Part shown: piece by piece, positions 25,909 through 35,426 of the stretch
Layout: every line of letters begins with the position of its first letter
Position numbering within the stretch: the stretch's first letter is position 1
Assembly: GCA_963752325.1 (NCBI GenBank)
Contig: CAVVXU010000007.1
Location: forward strand, 1 to 64,000
DNA from: CAVTJL01 sp963752325
Lineage (GTDB): Bacteria; Pseudomonadota; Alphaproteobacteria; Geminicoccales; Geminicoccaceae
Reading direction: 5' to 3'
Length of the DNA: 64,000 nt
Notes under the pieces: model-generated
Database searches by the model: none
Told to the model about the DNA's origin: nothing
The model's input: the letters and a program-made list of their open reading frames with translations, nothing else
Program-made: the position numbers and the translations under genes

Positions 25909-27117
25909 TCAGCTCGCCATGCGGATCGCCGGCCGGCTTGTGGGCGGCGGCACGATGGGCTCGCCGGGTAGCCGGACTGCGTCCCGGCGCAGCTCGGCGA
26001 GGCTGGACCAGCCACCGAGCGCCATCGTTCGGACGATCTCCTGTCTGTAGAGGTCGAGCACCCTTGCCACGCCGGCCTCGCCGGCCAGTGCCAGACCCCA
26101 GAGGTGAGGACGGCCGATCAGGCAGGCCGTGGCGCCGAGCGCCAAGGCGCGCACCACGTCGACCCCGCGGCGGACGCCGCCGTCGAGCAGGATGGGGATG
26201 CGCCCCTCGACCGCCTGGGCGACCTCGGGCAGAGCCCTCGCCGAGCTGACCGCGCCGTCGAGCTGGCGTCCGCCATGGTTCGAGACGATCACCGCATCGA
26301 CTCCATGCTCGAGCGCCCGTCGTGCATCCTCGGGATGAAGGATGCCCTTGAGGAGGAAAGGACCACGCCAAAGACTGCGCACCCATGCCACCTCATCCCA
26401 GCCGATCGTGGGCTCCATCACCTGGGAAACATAGGCCGCAAGGGACAGTATGTTGTCGCCATGGCCGGCATCTCGGTAGTTGGCGAAGGTGATGCGCGGT
26501 CCCCGCATGAAGCTCATCAGCCACGGTAAGCGCCGTACCATGTCGAGCGCATTCGCGGGCGTGACACGGGGCGGGACGGTGAAGCCGTTCCTGAGGTCGC
26601 GCTCACGGATGCCGAGCACGTGATTGTCGACCGTGAGGACGAGGCCCTCGAATCCGGCAGCCTGGGCGCGCTCGACGAAGGAGCGGGTGAGCCCACGATC
26701 GCGATAGACGAATACCTGGAACCAACGAGGCCCCGGGCCGGAAGCGGCGAGCTCCTCGATCGAGCAGGTGGAGCCGTGGCTTTGAGCATAGATCGTGCCG
26801 GCCTTCGCCGCGGCCCGGGAGGCCGCAATCTCGCCCTGTGGCCACAGCATGCCCGAGAGGCCGGTCGGGCCGATCATCAGCGGCATGCTCAAGGGCTGCC
26901 CGAGCAGCTCGAGCGACGGATCCGGCTCCCCCGAGCGCGAGAGCGCGCGAGGCACGAGCTCGATCTCGGCAAAGGTCAACTCGTTTCGCCGGAGGGTCAG
27001 CTCGTCCCCGGCAGCGCCATCGCAGAAGTCGAAGACGGCGCGTGGCAGGCGTCGCCGCGCGCGCCGCCGCAGATCCGCGATGTTGAAGCAGCCCGCGAGC
27101 CGCCGGTCCCCCTCCAT
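25909..27117 (-). CDS. FMN-dependent alpha-hydroxy-acid dehydrogenase (LldD family)
   Basis: A 402-residue (beta/alpha)8 flavoenzyme: NIADLRRRARRRLPRAVFDF at the N-terminus, PLMIGPTGLSGMLWPQGEI (FMN phosphate area), YAQSHGSTCSIEELAA, WFQVFVYRDRG and LTVDNHVLG. The catalytic SNHGGRQLDGAVSSARALPE contains the His base and substrate-binding Arg, and DGGVRRGVDVVRALALGA closes the barrel. The family oxidises L-lactate, mandelate or glycolate to the keto acid. The ATG at 27117 fits the family start. There is no membrane-binding loop clear enough to decide between quinone-linked and oxidase types. It is divergent from gnd. Confidence 0.9.
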   Translation of the reverse strand: MEGDRRLAGCFNIADLRRRARRRLPRAVFDFCDGAAGDELTLRRNELTFAEIELVPRALSRSGEPDPSLELLGQPLSMPLMIGPTGLSGMLWPQGEIAASRAAAKAGTIYAQSHGSTCSIEELAASGPGPRWFQVFVYRDRGLTRSFVERAQAAGFEGLVLTVDNHVLGIRERDLRNGFTVPPRVTPANALDMVRRLPWLMSFMRGPRITFANYRDAGHGDNILSLAAYVSQVMEPTIGWDEVAWVRSLWRGPFLLKGILHPEDARRALEHGVDAVIVSNHGGRQLDGAVSSARALPEVAQAVEGRIPILLDGGVRRGVDVVRALALGATACLIGRPHLWGLALAGEAGVARVLDLYRQEIVRTMALGGWSSLAELRRDAVRLPGEPIVPPPTSRPAIRMAS

Positions 27118-27224
27118 GGCAACCTCCCTTGTCCTCCTGGCCTCGATCAACCACGTAGCCTCTCACGCCTGCTCACCCTATACGACCGGAGGGACAATGT
27201 GGAACCTGATCAGGCGAGGATGTC

Positions 27225-28628
27225 ATGACGCTGACGAGTGCTGATCTGGGCGTCGTTGGGCTCGGCGTCATGGGTCGCAATCTCGCCCTCAACGCCCGGG
27301 ACAAGGGCTTTTCCGTCGTCGGGCTGGACGGCTTCGAGAAGGCTAGACAGCATGCCGTCGCGGCTGGCCTCGATGCCGTGGGCGACATCCAGGCGCTTGC
27401 GGCAGCGCTGCGCTCGCCGCGTCTCGTGCTGCTGATGATCCCGGCGGGCCCAGGGGTAGATCAGGAGCTCGACGCGCTCGAGAGCGCGCTCGAGGCCGGT
27501 GACGTCGTCATCGACGCCGGAAACAGCCACTACACAGATACGATCCGCCGAGAGAAGCGGATGGGCGAACGGGGCGTCCATTTCATGGGCCTCGGTGTGT
27601 CCGGCGGCGAGGAGGGGGCACGTAACGGCCCCTCGATGATGGCGGGTGGCCCAGAGCCAGCTTGGCGGCGCGCGCAGCCGATCCTCGAGGCCATGGCCGC
27701 CCGCGCTGCGGACGGCACGCCATGCGTGGCCCATCTCGGCCCAGACGGGGCCGGCCACTTCGTCAAGATGGTCCACAACGGCATCGAGTACGCCGTCATG
27801 CAGGCCATCGCCGAGGTTTATGGCATTCTGAAGGATCTGCTTGGCCTCGATGCCGAGGCGTTGGCAAAGCAGTTCACCACGTGGACCGACGGGAACCGCG
27901 CATCCTATCTCCTCGAGATCACGGATCGCATCTTCCGCGAGCGCGATGCCGACACCGGAAAGCCGCTGGTCGACCTGATCTTGGACAGCGCCGAGCAGAA
28001 GGGCACCGGTGCCTGGACCGGCATAGCCGCCTTACAGCTCGGCGTGGCGGCCCCGATGATCATCGCCGCCGCTCAGGCGCGCTCGCAGAGCGCGTTGAAG
28101 CACCAGCGGGAGCAGCTCGCCAAGATGACCAGCATGCCGCGCCCCGCCTTCAAGGGGGATGCGGGGCGACTGGTCGCCGACCTCGGCGAGGCGTTGCTCG
28201 CCGGCATGGCGATCGCCTACGCGCAGGGCTTCGCGGTGATGCGCGCCGCCAACGAGCCACAGCGCTGGAACGTCGATCTCGCAACCGTGGCGCGCATCTG
28301 GCGTGCGGGATGCATCATCCGTGGAGCGCTCCTCGAGCCCATCGCGGCCGCCTATGACAAGGCGCCGGAGCTCGAGGATCTTCTTCTCGACCCGCAGCTC
28401 AACAGACTGATCGGCGAGCGTGTGCTGGCGTTGCGCAATGTCGTCGCGACGGCGACCGAGCACGGGCTCTGGGTTCCGGGGCTGGCTGCGGCGACGTCTT
28501 GGCTGGAAGGCGCCACGATGGCGCGCCTGCCGGTCAATCTGACCCAGGCACAGCGCGACCTGTTCGGCGCGCACCAGTTCGAGCGCATTGATCAGCCGGG
28601 CCATATTCACCATGAGTGGAAGCCTTGA
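27225..28628 (+). CDS. gnd: 6-phosphogluconate dehydrogenase
   Basis: A 467-residue NADP-linked decarboxylating dehydrogenase. LGVVGLGVMGRNLALNARDK is the Rossmann dinucleotide loop. VIDAGNSHYTDT, GLGVSGGEEGARNGPSMMAG (substrate loop), FVKMVHNGIEYAVMQ (catalytic Lys) and DSAEQKGTGAWTGIAALQLG are all present, and the tail reaches a typical length. It oxidises 6-phosphogluconate to ribulose 5-phosphate plus CO2. GAGGA lies before the ATG. The gluconokinase gene follows with overlap or near contact, making a gluconate-using unit. Confidence 0.95.
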   Translation: MTLTSADLGVVGLGVMGRNLALNARDKGFSVVGLDGFEKARQHAVAAGLDAVGDIQALAAALRSPRLVLLMIPAGPGVDQELDALESALEAGDVVIDAGNSHYTDTIRREKRMGERGVHFMGLGVSGGEEGARNGPSMMAGGPEPAWRRAQPILEAMAARAADGTPCVAHLGPDGAGHFVKMVHNGIEYAVMQAIAEVYGILKDLLGLDAEALAKQFTTWTDGNRASYLLEITDRIFRERDADTGKPLVDLILDSAEQKGTGAWTGIAALQLGVAAPMIIAAAQARSQSALKHQREQLAKMTSMPRPAFKGDAGRLVADLGEALLAGMAIAYAQGFAVMRAANEPQRWNVDLATVARIWRAGCIIRGALLEPIAAAYDKAPELEDLLLDPQLNRLIGERVLALRNVVATATEHGLWVPGLAAATSWLEGATMARLPVNLTQAQRDLFGAHQFERIDQPGHIHHEWKP

Positions 28629-28636
28629 CCACATCC

Positions 28637-29161
28637 ATGGCGGTGGTCGTCATGGGCGTCACCAGCACCGGCAAGACGACCGTCGGAAAGATGCTGGCCG
28701 AGCGGCTCCACGCCCGCTTCGCCGAGGGCGACGAGTATCATTCGGCCGCGAATGTCGAGAAGATGCGGAGCGGCCAACCGCTCAACGACGATGATCGCCG
28801 CCCGTGGCTCGAGGCGATCGCGAAGGACCTTCGGCGCTGGCTTGAGGACGGGATCCCCGCCGTCGTCACCTGCTCGGCCCTCAAGCGGCGCTATCGGGAC
28901 ATCCTGCGGCAGGCGGGCCCTGGCGTCCGCTTCGTCCATCTGAGCGGCGGCGTCGACCTCATCCAGCGCCGCATGGAGGGCCGGCACGGGCACTACATGC
29001 CGGTCTCACTGCTCCCGTCCCAGCTCGAGGCTCTGGAAAGTCCGGCGGGTGAGCCAGACGTCGTCGAGGTCGAGATCGACGGCGAGCCGGAGGAGCTGGT
29101 GGCGCGCGCGCTCAAGGCGCTGGAGAGAGGTCGGCTGTTGGAGGCACGCTCGCCACGCTAG
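28637..29161 (+). CDS. gntK: Gluconokinase
   Basis: A 174-residue P-loop kinase: AVVVMGVTSTGKTTVGKMLA (Walker A, G-x4-GKT), FAEGDEYHSAANVEKMRSGQ, PLNDDDRRPWLEAIAKDL, TCSALKRRYRDILR and RMEGRHGHYMPVSLLPSQLE, all standard for GntK. It phosphorylates gluconate to 6-phosphogluconate, the substrate of the gnd product encoded immediately upstream. The ATG at 28637 is used; a GTG at 28616 inside gnd is an alternative and would overlap it by 13 bases. The 3' end overlaps the convergent permease gene by 50 bases. Confidence 0.93.
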   Translation: MAVVVMGVTSTGKTTVGKMLAERLHARFAEGDEYHSAANVEKMRSGQPLNDDDRRPWLEAIAKDLRRWLEDGIPAVVTCSALKRRYRDILRQAGPGVRFVHLSGGVDLIQRRMEGRHGHYMPVSLLPSQLEALESPAGEPDVVEVEIDGEPEELVARALKALERGRLLEARSPR

Positions 29162-31049
29162 GGCATGCGGCCTCCAGCTGCGGGCCGTCTCGGGTAACAG
29201 GCTGCGTGGAGGTGGTGGAGGCGGCCGTGCCCAGCCGGTCAAGACGCGTCCTCACCTCCTCGACCATTGCCGCGATGGTGTGGGCCGTGCCGTCGGCGTC
29301 CATGGGCTCGACCTCGAGCGTGCGCTCCTCGGCGTCGACGAAGACGCCCAGGAGCACGTCGGTCTGTCGACCCAGCTTGGCGCGGAGCCGCCTCACGGCC
29401 CGGCGGGCGTGATGGGGTGAGGGAGGCGCGAGGTACGCGATACAGGCGACGGGCGGCCCGGCAAAGCCTGCCCCGACAGGCCGTTGAAGCCTTCCGATCA
29501 CCGTGTCGGCAGCGGCATCCGCGGCGATACCCTGCGCCTCGAGACGAGCCGCTAGAAGACGGGCGGCTGCGAGGTCGATCCGGCTCCGACCGCCAAGGCA
29601 CAGGACGTGCGCGGAGCGCTCGGGAGCGGCATTGTCCTTGTGGTGCTCGTCCGCCTCCTCCCCGCCCAGATAGTCGGCGATCGCCTCGACCTCCTCGGCC
29701 AGCCGCTGCGCTGCGGCGGGATCGAGCGCGCCGCGCTGACGGTCGCGCTCGGCAAACGCGAGGACCGGCAGGAGCACGTTGTCGACGAGCGGGTCGAAGC
29801 CCTCCGCCTCCGCGTGATCCTCGGCGAGCTCCATCGCCTCGTGGCGCTCGTCGGCGAGGAGACGCTGGTAAAGGCGGGCAGGCGTCGTGAGGGCAGGGCG
29901 GTCGCCTAGGAGCATATCCAGGAACTGCAGCCGCGGCACATGGCGGCCCAGCACGACGACACACACGGTGAGCGGCACCGAGAGGAGAAGACCGATGGGG
30001 CCCCAAAGGGTGGTCCAGAAGACCGCGGCGGCGAGAATAGCCAAGGGCGACAGGCCGGTGATCGAGCCGTAAAGCCAGGGCTCGAGAACGTTGGCGGTGA
30101 AGAACTCGAGCACGATGATGAGGCCGAGCGTCAGGCCGACCATGGTCCAGCCGGGATCGACCGCGAGCGCCAGGAGCAGAGGGCCCGCCGCGCCCACGAG
30201 AGGCCCGAGATAGGGAATGAAGCGGAGCAGGACGGCGAGGAGCCCCCACAAGAGAGGATTGGGGACTCCGATCAGCCAAAGACCAATGCCGTAGGGCGTG
30301 CCGTGCAGCACATTGATCGTGAGCTGCATCAGGAGATAGCGGCTGATTCGCTTCGCACCCTCGTCCATGGTCTGGGTGGAGCGCATGATATCGCGGTCGC
30401 CCAGCAGGCGGATCAGGCGGTCGCGCAGCTCGCTTCGCTCGATCAGCATGAAGACGACGAGGATCAAGGTGAGCCCAGCGGTCCCGAGTGGCCCCACAAG
30501 AGGCCCGATCACGTCGGACAGCATCTCGATCGGCGTCGGCGAGGGCTGGTGAAGCTCGACGGGCACTGGCTTCTGACTCGGCGTCGACCCCGGCATCTGC
30601 GCCTCGGAGGGCTGCGCGCCATGCGTCGCCTCCTCAATCTCTCGATTGAGATCTTGTATCGCAGCCGATGTTCGATCGATGACGCCGCCGCTCGGGAGGG
30701 CGTCCCGGAGGCTCCACACCTTGGCTCGAAGGTTCTGCTCGTAGGTCGGGATCTTCTGGGCAAGCGTGACGAGCTGGCTCGTGACCAGTGCCGTGATCGC
30801 GCCTACCGCTACCGTGGCGATCACCACGACCAGGATTACGGACACGATGCGGCCAAGGCGCAGGCGTCGGAAGAAAGAGACCAGTGGGGCCAGCGCGAAG
30901 CTCACGAGCACCGCGAGTGCCAGAGGGATGAGGATCTCACGCCCGAAGTAGAGCGCGAGAACGACGCCCCCCAGGATCAGCGCCAAGGAGGCATCCAGTG
31001 GTGGGGTCGCCTGGATCTCACCTTCGAGCTGTCGCTTGTAGCCCGTCAT
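29112..31049 (-). CDS. AI-2E family permease with long cytoplasmic tail
   Basis: A 645-residue protein. Residues about 20-400 are the AI-2E/UPF0118 permease fold with about eight membrane helices. Helices include LALILGGVVLALYFGREILI, IVSVILVVVIATVAVGAITA and LTLILVVFMLIERSELRDRL, with the signature LLRFIPYLGPLVGA and WTTLWGPIGLLLSVPLTVCV. Residues about 410-645 are a soluble, acidic extension (EDHAEAEGFDPLVDNVLLPV) seen in the longer members of the family. Despite the name, most members are not AI-2 exporters; Na+/H+ exchange and other roles are reported for relatives. It is a single gene, 71 bases after the amidase gene. Confidence 0.85.
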   Translation of the reverse strand: MTGYKRQLEGEIQATPPLDASLALILGGVVLALYFGREILIPLALAVLVSFALAPLVSFFRRLRLGRIVSVILVVVIATVAVGAITALVTSQLVTLAQKIPTYEQNLRAKVWSLRDALPSGGVIDRTSAAIQDLNREIEEATHGAQPSEAQMPGSTPSQKPVPVELHQPSPTPIEMLSDVIGPLVGPLGTAGLTLILVVFMLIERSELRDRLIRLLGDRDIMRSTQTMDEGAKRISRYLLMQLTINVLHGTPYGIGLWLIGVPNPLLWGLLAVLLRFIPYLGPLVGAAGPLLLALAVDPGWTMVGLTLGLIIVLEFFTANVLEPWLYGSITGLSPLAILAAAVFWTTLWGPIGLLLSVPLTVCVVVLGRHVPRLQFLDMLLGDRPALTTPARLYQRLLADERHEAMELAEDHAEAEGFDPLVDNVLLPVLAFAERDRQRGALDPAAAQRLAEEVEAIADYLGGEEADEHHKDNAAPERSAHVLCLGGRSRIDLAAARLLAARLEAQGIAADAAADTVIGRLQRPVGAGFAGPPVACIAYLAPPSPHHARRAVRRLRAKLGRQTDVLLGVFVDAEERTLEVEPMDADGTAHTIAAMVEEVRTRLDRLGTAASTTSTQPVTRDGPQLEAACPSVASVPPTADLSPAP

Positions 31050-31120
31050 CGTCCCGCTTCCCCAATGCAGCCCGAGAGACGAAAACGCCGGACCGACCGC
31101 TGGGTTCCCGGGCTGGGGGC

Positions 31121-32554
31121 TCAGGTGGCGGGCGGCCGGGGATCCATAGGCACCTTTCGGGCGAGGCCGAGCATGTCCTCGAGGATGGCTGCAGCGCCGA
31201 GCAGCTTGGCCTCGCCACGTGGTGGCCCCACGATTTGCAGGCCGACCGGCAAGCCCTTCGATGTGAAGCCGCAAGGCAGCGAGAGGGCCGGGCACCCCGA
31301 GAGGGTTATAGCATAAGTGATCGCCACCCAGTCGATGTAGCTGGGAAAACGATGCCCGTTGAGCTCGGCAATGTAACGCGTCTCGATGGGGAATGGCGGC
31401 ACGATCGCGGCGGGGCACAGAAGAAGATCGTGCTCGAGAAAGAGCGCCGCCATCCGACGCTGTATCAGCCCGCGCTCCCGCTCCGCCCACCCTATTCTCT
31501 CGGCCGAAAGCGTGAGCCCGTGCTCGATGTTCCAGGCCACCTCGGGCTTCAGCTTGTCACGGTGCTTGTCGAGAAGCGGAGCGCGGCCGGTGACGAACTG
31601 CTCGGCGCGGAGGATGGTGAAGACCTCGGTCGATGACCCGAGGTCGGGGCAACCCTCCTCGACCGTAGCCCCCAGATCCGCCAGACGGCCCGCGGCCTGA
31701 CGACAGATTGTTGCGACCTCGGCGTCGACGGGCGTGATGCCGCCGAGATCAGGGGAGAAGGCTACCCGGCTGAGGCTCGGTGGGCGTTCGATCGCGGAGG
31801 CGAAGCTCTCCGGCGGGGGATCGAAGCTTAGTGGATCGCGGGGATCGAAGCCGGCCTGGGCGTCGAGGAAAAGCGCCACGTCTCGCACGTCCCGCGCCAT
31901 GGGTCCGTCGACGGAAAGGGTCTGGAAGGGCGAGGCGCTCGGCCCGTGCGGCACCCGCCCCGGGCTTGGCCGCAGACCGACAACCGAGCAGAAGGCGGCG
32001 GGCGTGCGGAGCGAGCCGCCGAGATCCGAGCCGTTGGCGAGCCAGACCATGCCGGTGGCCAGCGCCACCGCTGCGCCGCCCGACGATCCCGAGCAGGTAA
32101 GCGCGGTGTTCCATGGATTCCTCGTCACGCCGAAGACCTCGTTGAAGGTCTGCGCACCTGCGCCGAACTCAGGCGTGTTCGATTTTCCAAGCACCACGCC
32201 GCCGCGAGCCTCGAGCCGCTCGATCTCGTAGCCGGACGTTTGCGGGACATGATCGGCGAAGATCGGCGAGCCGTAGGTCGTCCGCACCCCGGCAACATCG
32301 TTCAGATCCTTGATGACCAAGGGGAGCCCGCCCAGCCAGCCGCGCTCGTCGCCACCGGCCGTGATCCCGCCTGTCGCGATCTGCTTGGCTCGGGCCCGAG
32401 CGCGATCCGCGCAGAGTGTCGGCACCGCGTTGACCTGAGGGTTCACCGTCTCGATCCGGGCTAGCGCCGCGTCGACGAGGTCGAGGGGAGAAATCTCGCG
32501 AGTCTGCAGGCGCCGCACTGCCTCGCGCGCGCTCAGCCGGATCAGCTCATCCAT
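31121..32554 (-). CDS. Amidase-signature family hydrolase
   Basis: A 477-residue amidase: LGGLPLVIKDLNDVAGVRTT holds the catalytic Lys, TCSGSSGGAAVALATGMVWL the Gly/Ser-rich signature with the cis-Ser, and GSDLGGSLRTPAAFCSVVGL the nucleophilic Ser. LSGCPALSLPCGFTSKGLPV is the usual C-terminal block. The ATG at 32554 fits the family N-terminus (MDELIRLSAREAVRRLQTRE). The much longer open frame upstream is antisense noise over the Tad genes. It hydrolyses an amide or ester; the substrate is unknown. It is not GatA-specific, as no gatB or gatC is adjacent. Confidence 0.9.
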   Translation of the reverse strand: MDELIRLSAREAVRRLQTREISPLDLVDAALARIETVNPQVNAVPTLCADRARARAKQIATGGITAGGDERGWLGGLPLVIKDLNDVAGVRTTYGSPIFADHVPQTSGYEIERLEARGGVVLGKSNTPEFGAGAQTFNEVFGVTRNPWNTALTCSGSSGGAAVALATGMVWLANGSDLGGSLRTPAAFCSVVGLRPSPGRVPHGPSASPFQTLSVDGPMARDVRDVALFLDAQAGFDPRDPLSFDPPPESFASAIERPPSLSRVAFSPDLGGITPVDAEVATICRQAAGRLADLGATVEEGCPDLGSSTEVFTILRAEQFVTGRAPLLDKHRDKLKPEVAWNIEHGLTLSAERIGWAERERGLIQRRMAALFLEHDLLLCPAAIVPPFPIETRYIAELNGHRFPSYIDWVAITYAITLSGCPALSLPCGFTSKGLPVGLQIVGPPRGEAKLLGAAAILEDMLGLARKVPMDPRPPAT

Positions 32555-32787
32555 GGTCAGCCTCCTTGCGTCCGGCGCTTCGCTAGCGGCTCCGGAGAGG
32601 CGTGTCGAGCCGTGGCGATGCTTGCCGAAGGCGGAGTCCGGAGGTCCCCTGTCTCCTGGGATCACGCGGGGATGGCTCGCTGCCCGCGACGCATCGTAAT
32701 GGGCGGCCGAGGGGGCTCTCCGGCGGGCGGCGTATCGGGCGAGCCGTGGGCGCCCGCCGCTAGCATGCCGTGCTACGGCGTGACCGG

Positions 32788-33360
32788 CTATTCGGCGACC
32801 AGCTCGACGACGCCGTAGCGCGCGCGTTCGTAGAGCCGGGTGTAGAGTTCCTGAGGACCGATCAGAAAGCCGATGATGGGCTGGAAGTCGAGATAGGCCT
32901 CGCCGACGATCATCGTCTCGCCCAGCTCGACGGTGAGGTCGGTGCCGAGCTGGGCGGTGGCGCCCGCGGTCCCGACCTTGCTGGTGGCCGAGAGGCCCCC
33001 CATGCTCGCCTGCTGCCAGTCGACGATGGCGCCTGTGCCGCTGGGATTGGTGATGCTCGATGCGATCACCCGGCCGTCGGCACCGAGATCGAAGGGCTTC
33101 GCCACCATAGTCGCGGCGGCAAAGATGTCCTGGACGTCGCTGGGGCGAAGCTGCTGCGTGCGGGCGGTGAGGTCGGCGACGCTGTCCGCGGCACGCTCGA
33201 GCTTGTAGTGGGCGATGACCAGCCAGGCCGTGTCGATGCCGCCCAGGAAGAGGGCCAGGAGCACCGGCACGACGAGGGCGAACTCGACGGCGATCACACC
33301 GCTCTCGCAGGTGAGGAAGCGCCGAGGCGAGCGCCTGACCGGCATGGCGTGGCCCGTCAT
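32788..33360 (-). CDS. TadE-family minor pilin-like protein
   Basis: A 190-residue protein with the TadE/TadF arrangement: a short basic N-terminus, GVIAVEFALVVPVLLALFLG (processed pseudopilin-like hydrophobic segment with the conserved VEFAL core) and an extracytoplasmic domain. It is the third gene of a unit in which each start codon overlaps the previous stop (ATGA at 33357-33360). TadE-like proteins take part in Flp/Tad pilus assembly at the cell surface. No tadA, tadB, tadC or flp gene is in the window, so the machinery must be elsewhere or absent. Confidence 0.82.
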   Translation of the reverse strand: MTGHAMPVRRSPRRFLTCESGVIAVEFALVVPVLLALFLGGIDTAWLVIAHYKLERAADSVADLTARTQQLRPSDVQDIFAAATMVAKPFDLGADGRVIASSITNPSGTGAIVDWQQASMGGLSATSKVGTAGATAQLGTDLTVELGETMIVGEAYLDFQPIIGFLIGPQELYTRLYERARYGVVELVAE

Positions 33361-33968
33361 GACGGCGGGAAGGGCTCGTTGCGCACCGCGGTCGTGGCCT
33401 CGAGGTGGATCGCGCCGTCGGGCAGAAACACGTTGCGAATGAACGGGGTGATGAGCTGCCAGTCGTAGCGGGCCCGATAGAGGACGATGTCGCCCGGACC
33501 GCCGAGGCCGGCGGCGCCCATGTCAGCATCCCAGTGGCCGTTGCCGTTGACGTCGGTGAAGGGCTCGCCCGTGTCGTAGGTGCCGTTGCCGTTCTGGTCC
33601 GAGAAGGGCTCGGGCTTGCCGATGCTGTCGAACGACGGATAGACGAGCACGTCGAGCCGGATGCGGCCGGGATCGAGCAATCCTCCTGTGAGGCTGTCGA
33701 TCGCCGCCTCGATTGCGTCGGTGCGGTTGGTTCCGGCGGGCGAGTTGCCGGTGATCCCCGTTCGGGCGGCATCGCCCACGGCCGACTGAAGGATGGCGTT
33801 GGCCATCATGACGAGCGACAGCTCGATCATGCCAATGATCAGCAGAAAGAAAATCGGCGCCACCATCGCGAACTCGACGGCCGTGGCGCCCTCAGAATCG
33901 GCGAGAAAGAGGCGGCTCCGCATCCAGCTCGACGAGCCGAGCTGGTGCGGCCGCGACGCGGCGGTCAT
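33357..33968 (-). CDS. TadE-family protein with Asn/Asp-rich loop
   Basis: A 203-residue protein. GATAVEFAMVAPIFFLLIIG is the TadE hydrophobic segment near residues 28-50. The external part has a repeated acidic loop, DQNGNGTYDTGEPFTDVNGN, like a dockerin or EF-hand calcium site (D-x-N-G-N-G), then WQLITPFIRNVFLPDGAIH. The loop suggests calcium binding outside the membrane. The ATG overlaps the TadG stop and the TGA overlaps the next ATG, so all three Tad genes are translationally coupled. Confidence 0.82.
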   Translation of the reverse strand: MTAASRPHQLGSSSWMRSRLFLADSEGATAVEFAMVAPIFFLLIIGMIELSLVMMANAILQSAVGDAARTGITGNSPAGTNRTDAIEAAIDSLTGGLLDPGRIRLDVLVYPSFDSIGKPEPFSDQNGNGTYDTGEPFTDVNGNGHWDADMGAAGLGGPGDIVLYRARYDWQLITPFIRNVFLPDGAIHLEATTAVRNEPFPPS

Positions 33969-35236
33969 TCGACCAGCCGCAACGCGCTGAGCCGGCCGGC
34001 GATCTGTCGGAAGACGGCGCGCAGATCGTCCTCGGTGGGCAACTCGAAGAAGTTGCTCGGGCCCGACGCGCAAGCCTGCAGCATCGAGCGCGCGCTCGTC
34101 GGCGACTGGAAGCCTACGGTGTAGACGATCCAGCCATCGTCCTTCATCGCCTGGCAGAGATCGCGGACGTTCTGGTCGGCGCCGGCGTCATCGGTCTCGT
34201 CGTATGTCGGGTCCGTGTTATTCTCGCCGTCGGTCATGAGGACGACCGCCTTCGTGATATGGTCTGTCTCGATGCTGCGCGGCCAGCCCGCATGGCCCCA
34301 GAGACCCTGCCAGTGCTCGGAGAGGACATTCCGGCCCCATTCGGCACCCATGTCGATGCGTGTCGTGCCACCCGTCGCCAGGGCGTCGATCGCAGCGCCC
34401 ACGCTGGACTTCCTGTCGGTGAGCGGCGACACGCGTGAGGTTGGGCAGGGCGGCGTGACGGTCGTGGTCGTGCAGCTCTGCCTACCCCTCCTGTTCGTCG
34501 TGCAGGTCTGGTAGGAGACCGGCACGGTCTTTGGGAACCTGCCGGAACTCGGCGGCGCATCGCTCAGCGCCAGGGAGCCGCTGCGCATCTCGACGCAGCC
34601 CTGCCAGCTCCCGGAGCCCGAGACCCAGCTGGTGCGCGACGTGCCGATGTTGACGCGCGCGCTGAAGGGCACGACGGCGATGGCGAGCTCGGCCGATGTC
34701 TCCTGGGTGCCGAAGAGGATGTTCAAGAGGTCGTGCCCAGCGGCCTTCAGCGCATCGATCTTGCTGCAGGGCTGGCACATCGACCCCGTGACGTCGAGAA
34801 TGAGCGCCAGCTCCAGGGGCTTCACCTCCCGCACCGCGGCGGCGTGGGCGCCGACATTGACGTTGTCAATCGTCGCCAGGCGCATGAGGATCGTGGGCAC
34901 CACGGCCTCGGCCGTCACCTCGACGCGGCCAGACGCGTCGTCGTACACGACGTTGAGTGGTCTCACGCTCGCATCCATGTAGCCGCTCGGGAAGTTGGCC
35001 TCGAAGATGCGGCGGGCATCGTCCTGAAGCGTCGTCGGGTCGGTGACCTGAGCGGCTGCAAGGGCAGCCGAATCGGCTGCCTGCGAGAGCCGCGAGCGCA
35101 CGAGGAAGATGCGCGAGGCGTCAACGGCGACGCCAACGGCCAAGGTGAGGGGGACGATCACGAAGGCGGTAATGATCGCCACGGCGCCCCGACGGTCCGT
35201 CAGGATGCTCGATCCGGATCCGGTCGACCTGGTCAT
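33965..35236 (-). CDS. TadG-like protein with von Willebrand factor A domain
   Basis: A 423-residue protein. The TadG N-terminus DRRGAVAIITAFVIVPLTLA and VDASRIFLVRSRLSQAADSA is followed by a vWA domain with an intact metal-dependent adhesion site: LALILDVTGSMCQPCSK (D-x-T-G-S), TTRIDMGAEWGRNVL and KAVVLMTDGENNTDPTY. A Cys-rich, Thr-rich insertion lies at about 215-250. TadG proteins anchor in the membrane and expose the vWA domain for adhesion or assembly. It is the first gene of the three-gene unit. Confidence 0.88.
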   Translation of the reverse strand: MTRSTGSGSSILTDRRGAVAIITAFVIVPLTLAVGVAVDASRIFLVRSRLSQAADSAALAAAQVTDPTTLQDDARRIFEANFPSGYMDASVRPLNVVYDDASGRVEVTAEAVVPTILMRLATIDNVNVGAHAAAVREVKPLELALILDVTGSMCQPCSKIDALKAAGHDLLNILFGTQETSAELAIAVVPFSARVNIGTSRTSWVSGSGSWQGCVEMRSGSLALSDAPPSSGRFPKTVPVSYQTCTTNRRGRQSCTTTTVTPPCPTSRVSPLTDRKSSVGAAIDALATGGTTRIDMGAEWGRNVLSEHWQGLWGHAGWPRSIETDHITKAVVLMTDGENNTDPTYDETDDAGADQNVRDLCQAMKDDGWIVYTVGFQSPTSARSMLQACASGPSNFFELPTEDDLRAVFRQIAGRLSALRLVE

Positions 35237-35426
35237 TGTCAGCCCTTCTCTGGACCAATGCGCGGTAGACTGGGCCGGGACCCACTAAGAACTCCTTAAT
35301 GGCCTCGGCGGATGGGCGCCGGCAGAGCGCCGGGCGCGCCATCGGCTGCGCTTTCACGCCCCGCAGACCGCAGCTATGTTGCGCGCCGTCGGCGGGACGT
35401 GGTCGATCAGGGTCAGGGAGAGAAAC

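Noticed and set aside
29940..31316. Long plus-strand frame (458 codons) opposite the AI-2E permease gene
   Set aside because: Its product is Arg/Asp/His-rich antisense noise created by GC-rich codon bias; the minus-strand permease has clear membrane helices and family motifs.
32555..33772. Extension of the amidase frame to 883 codons
   Set aside because: The extra N-terminal part is antisense-frame sequence over two real TadE genes; the amidase start at 32554 matches the family.
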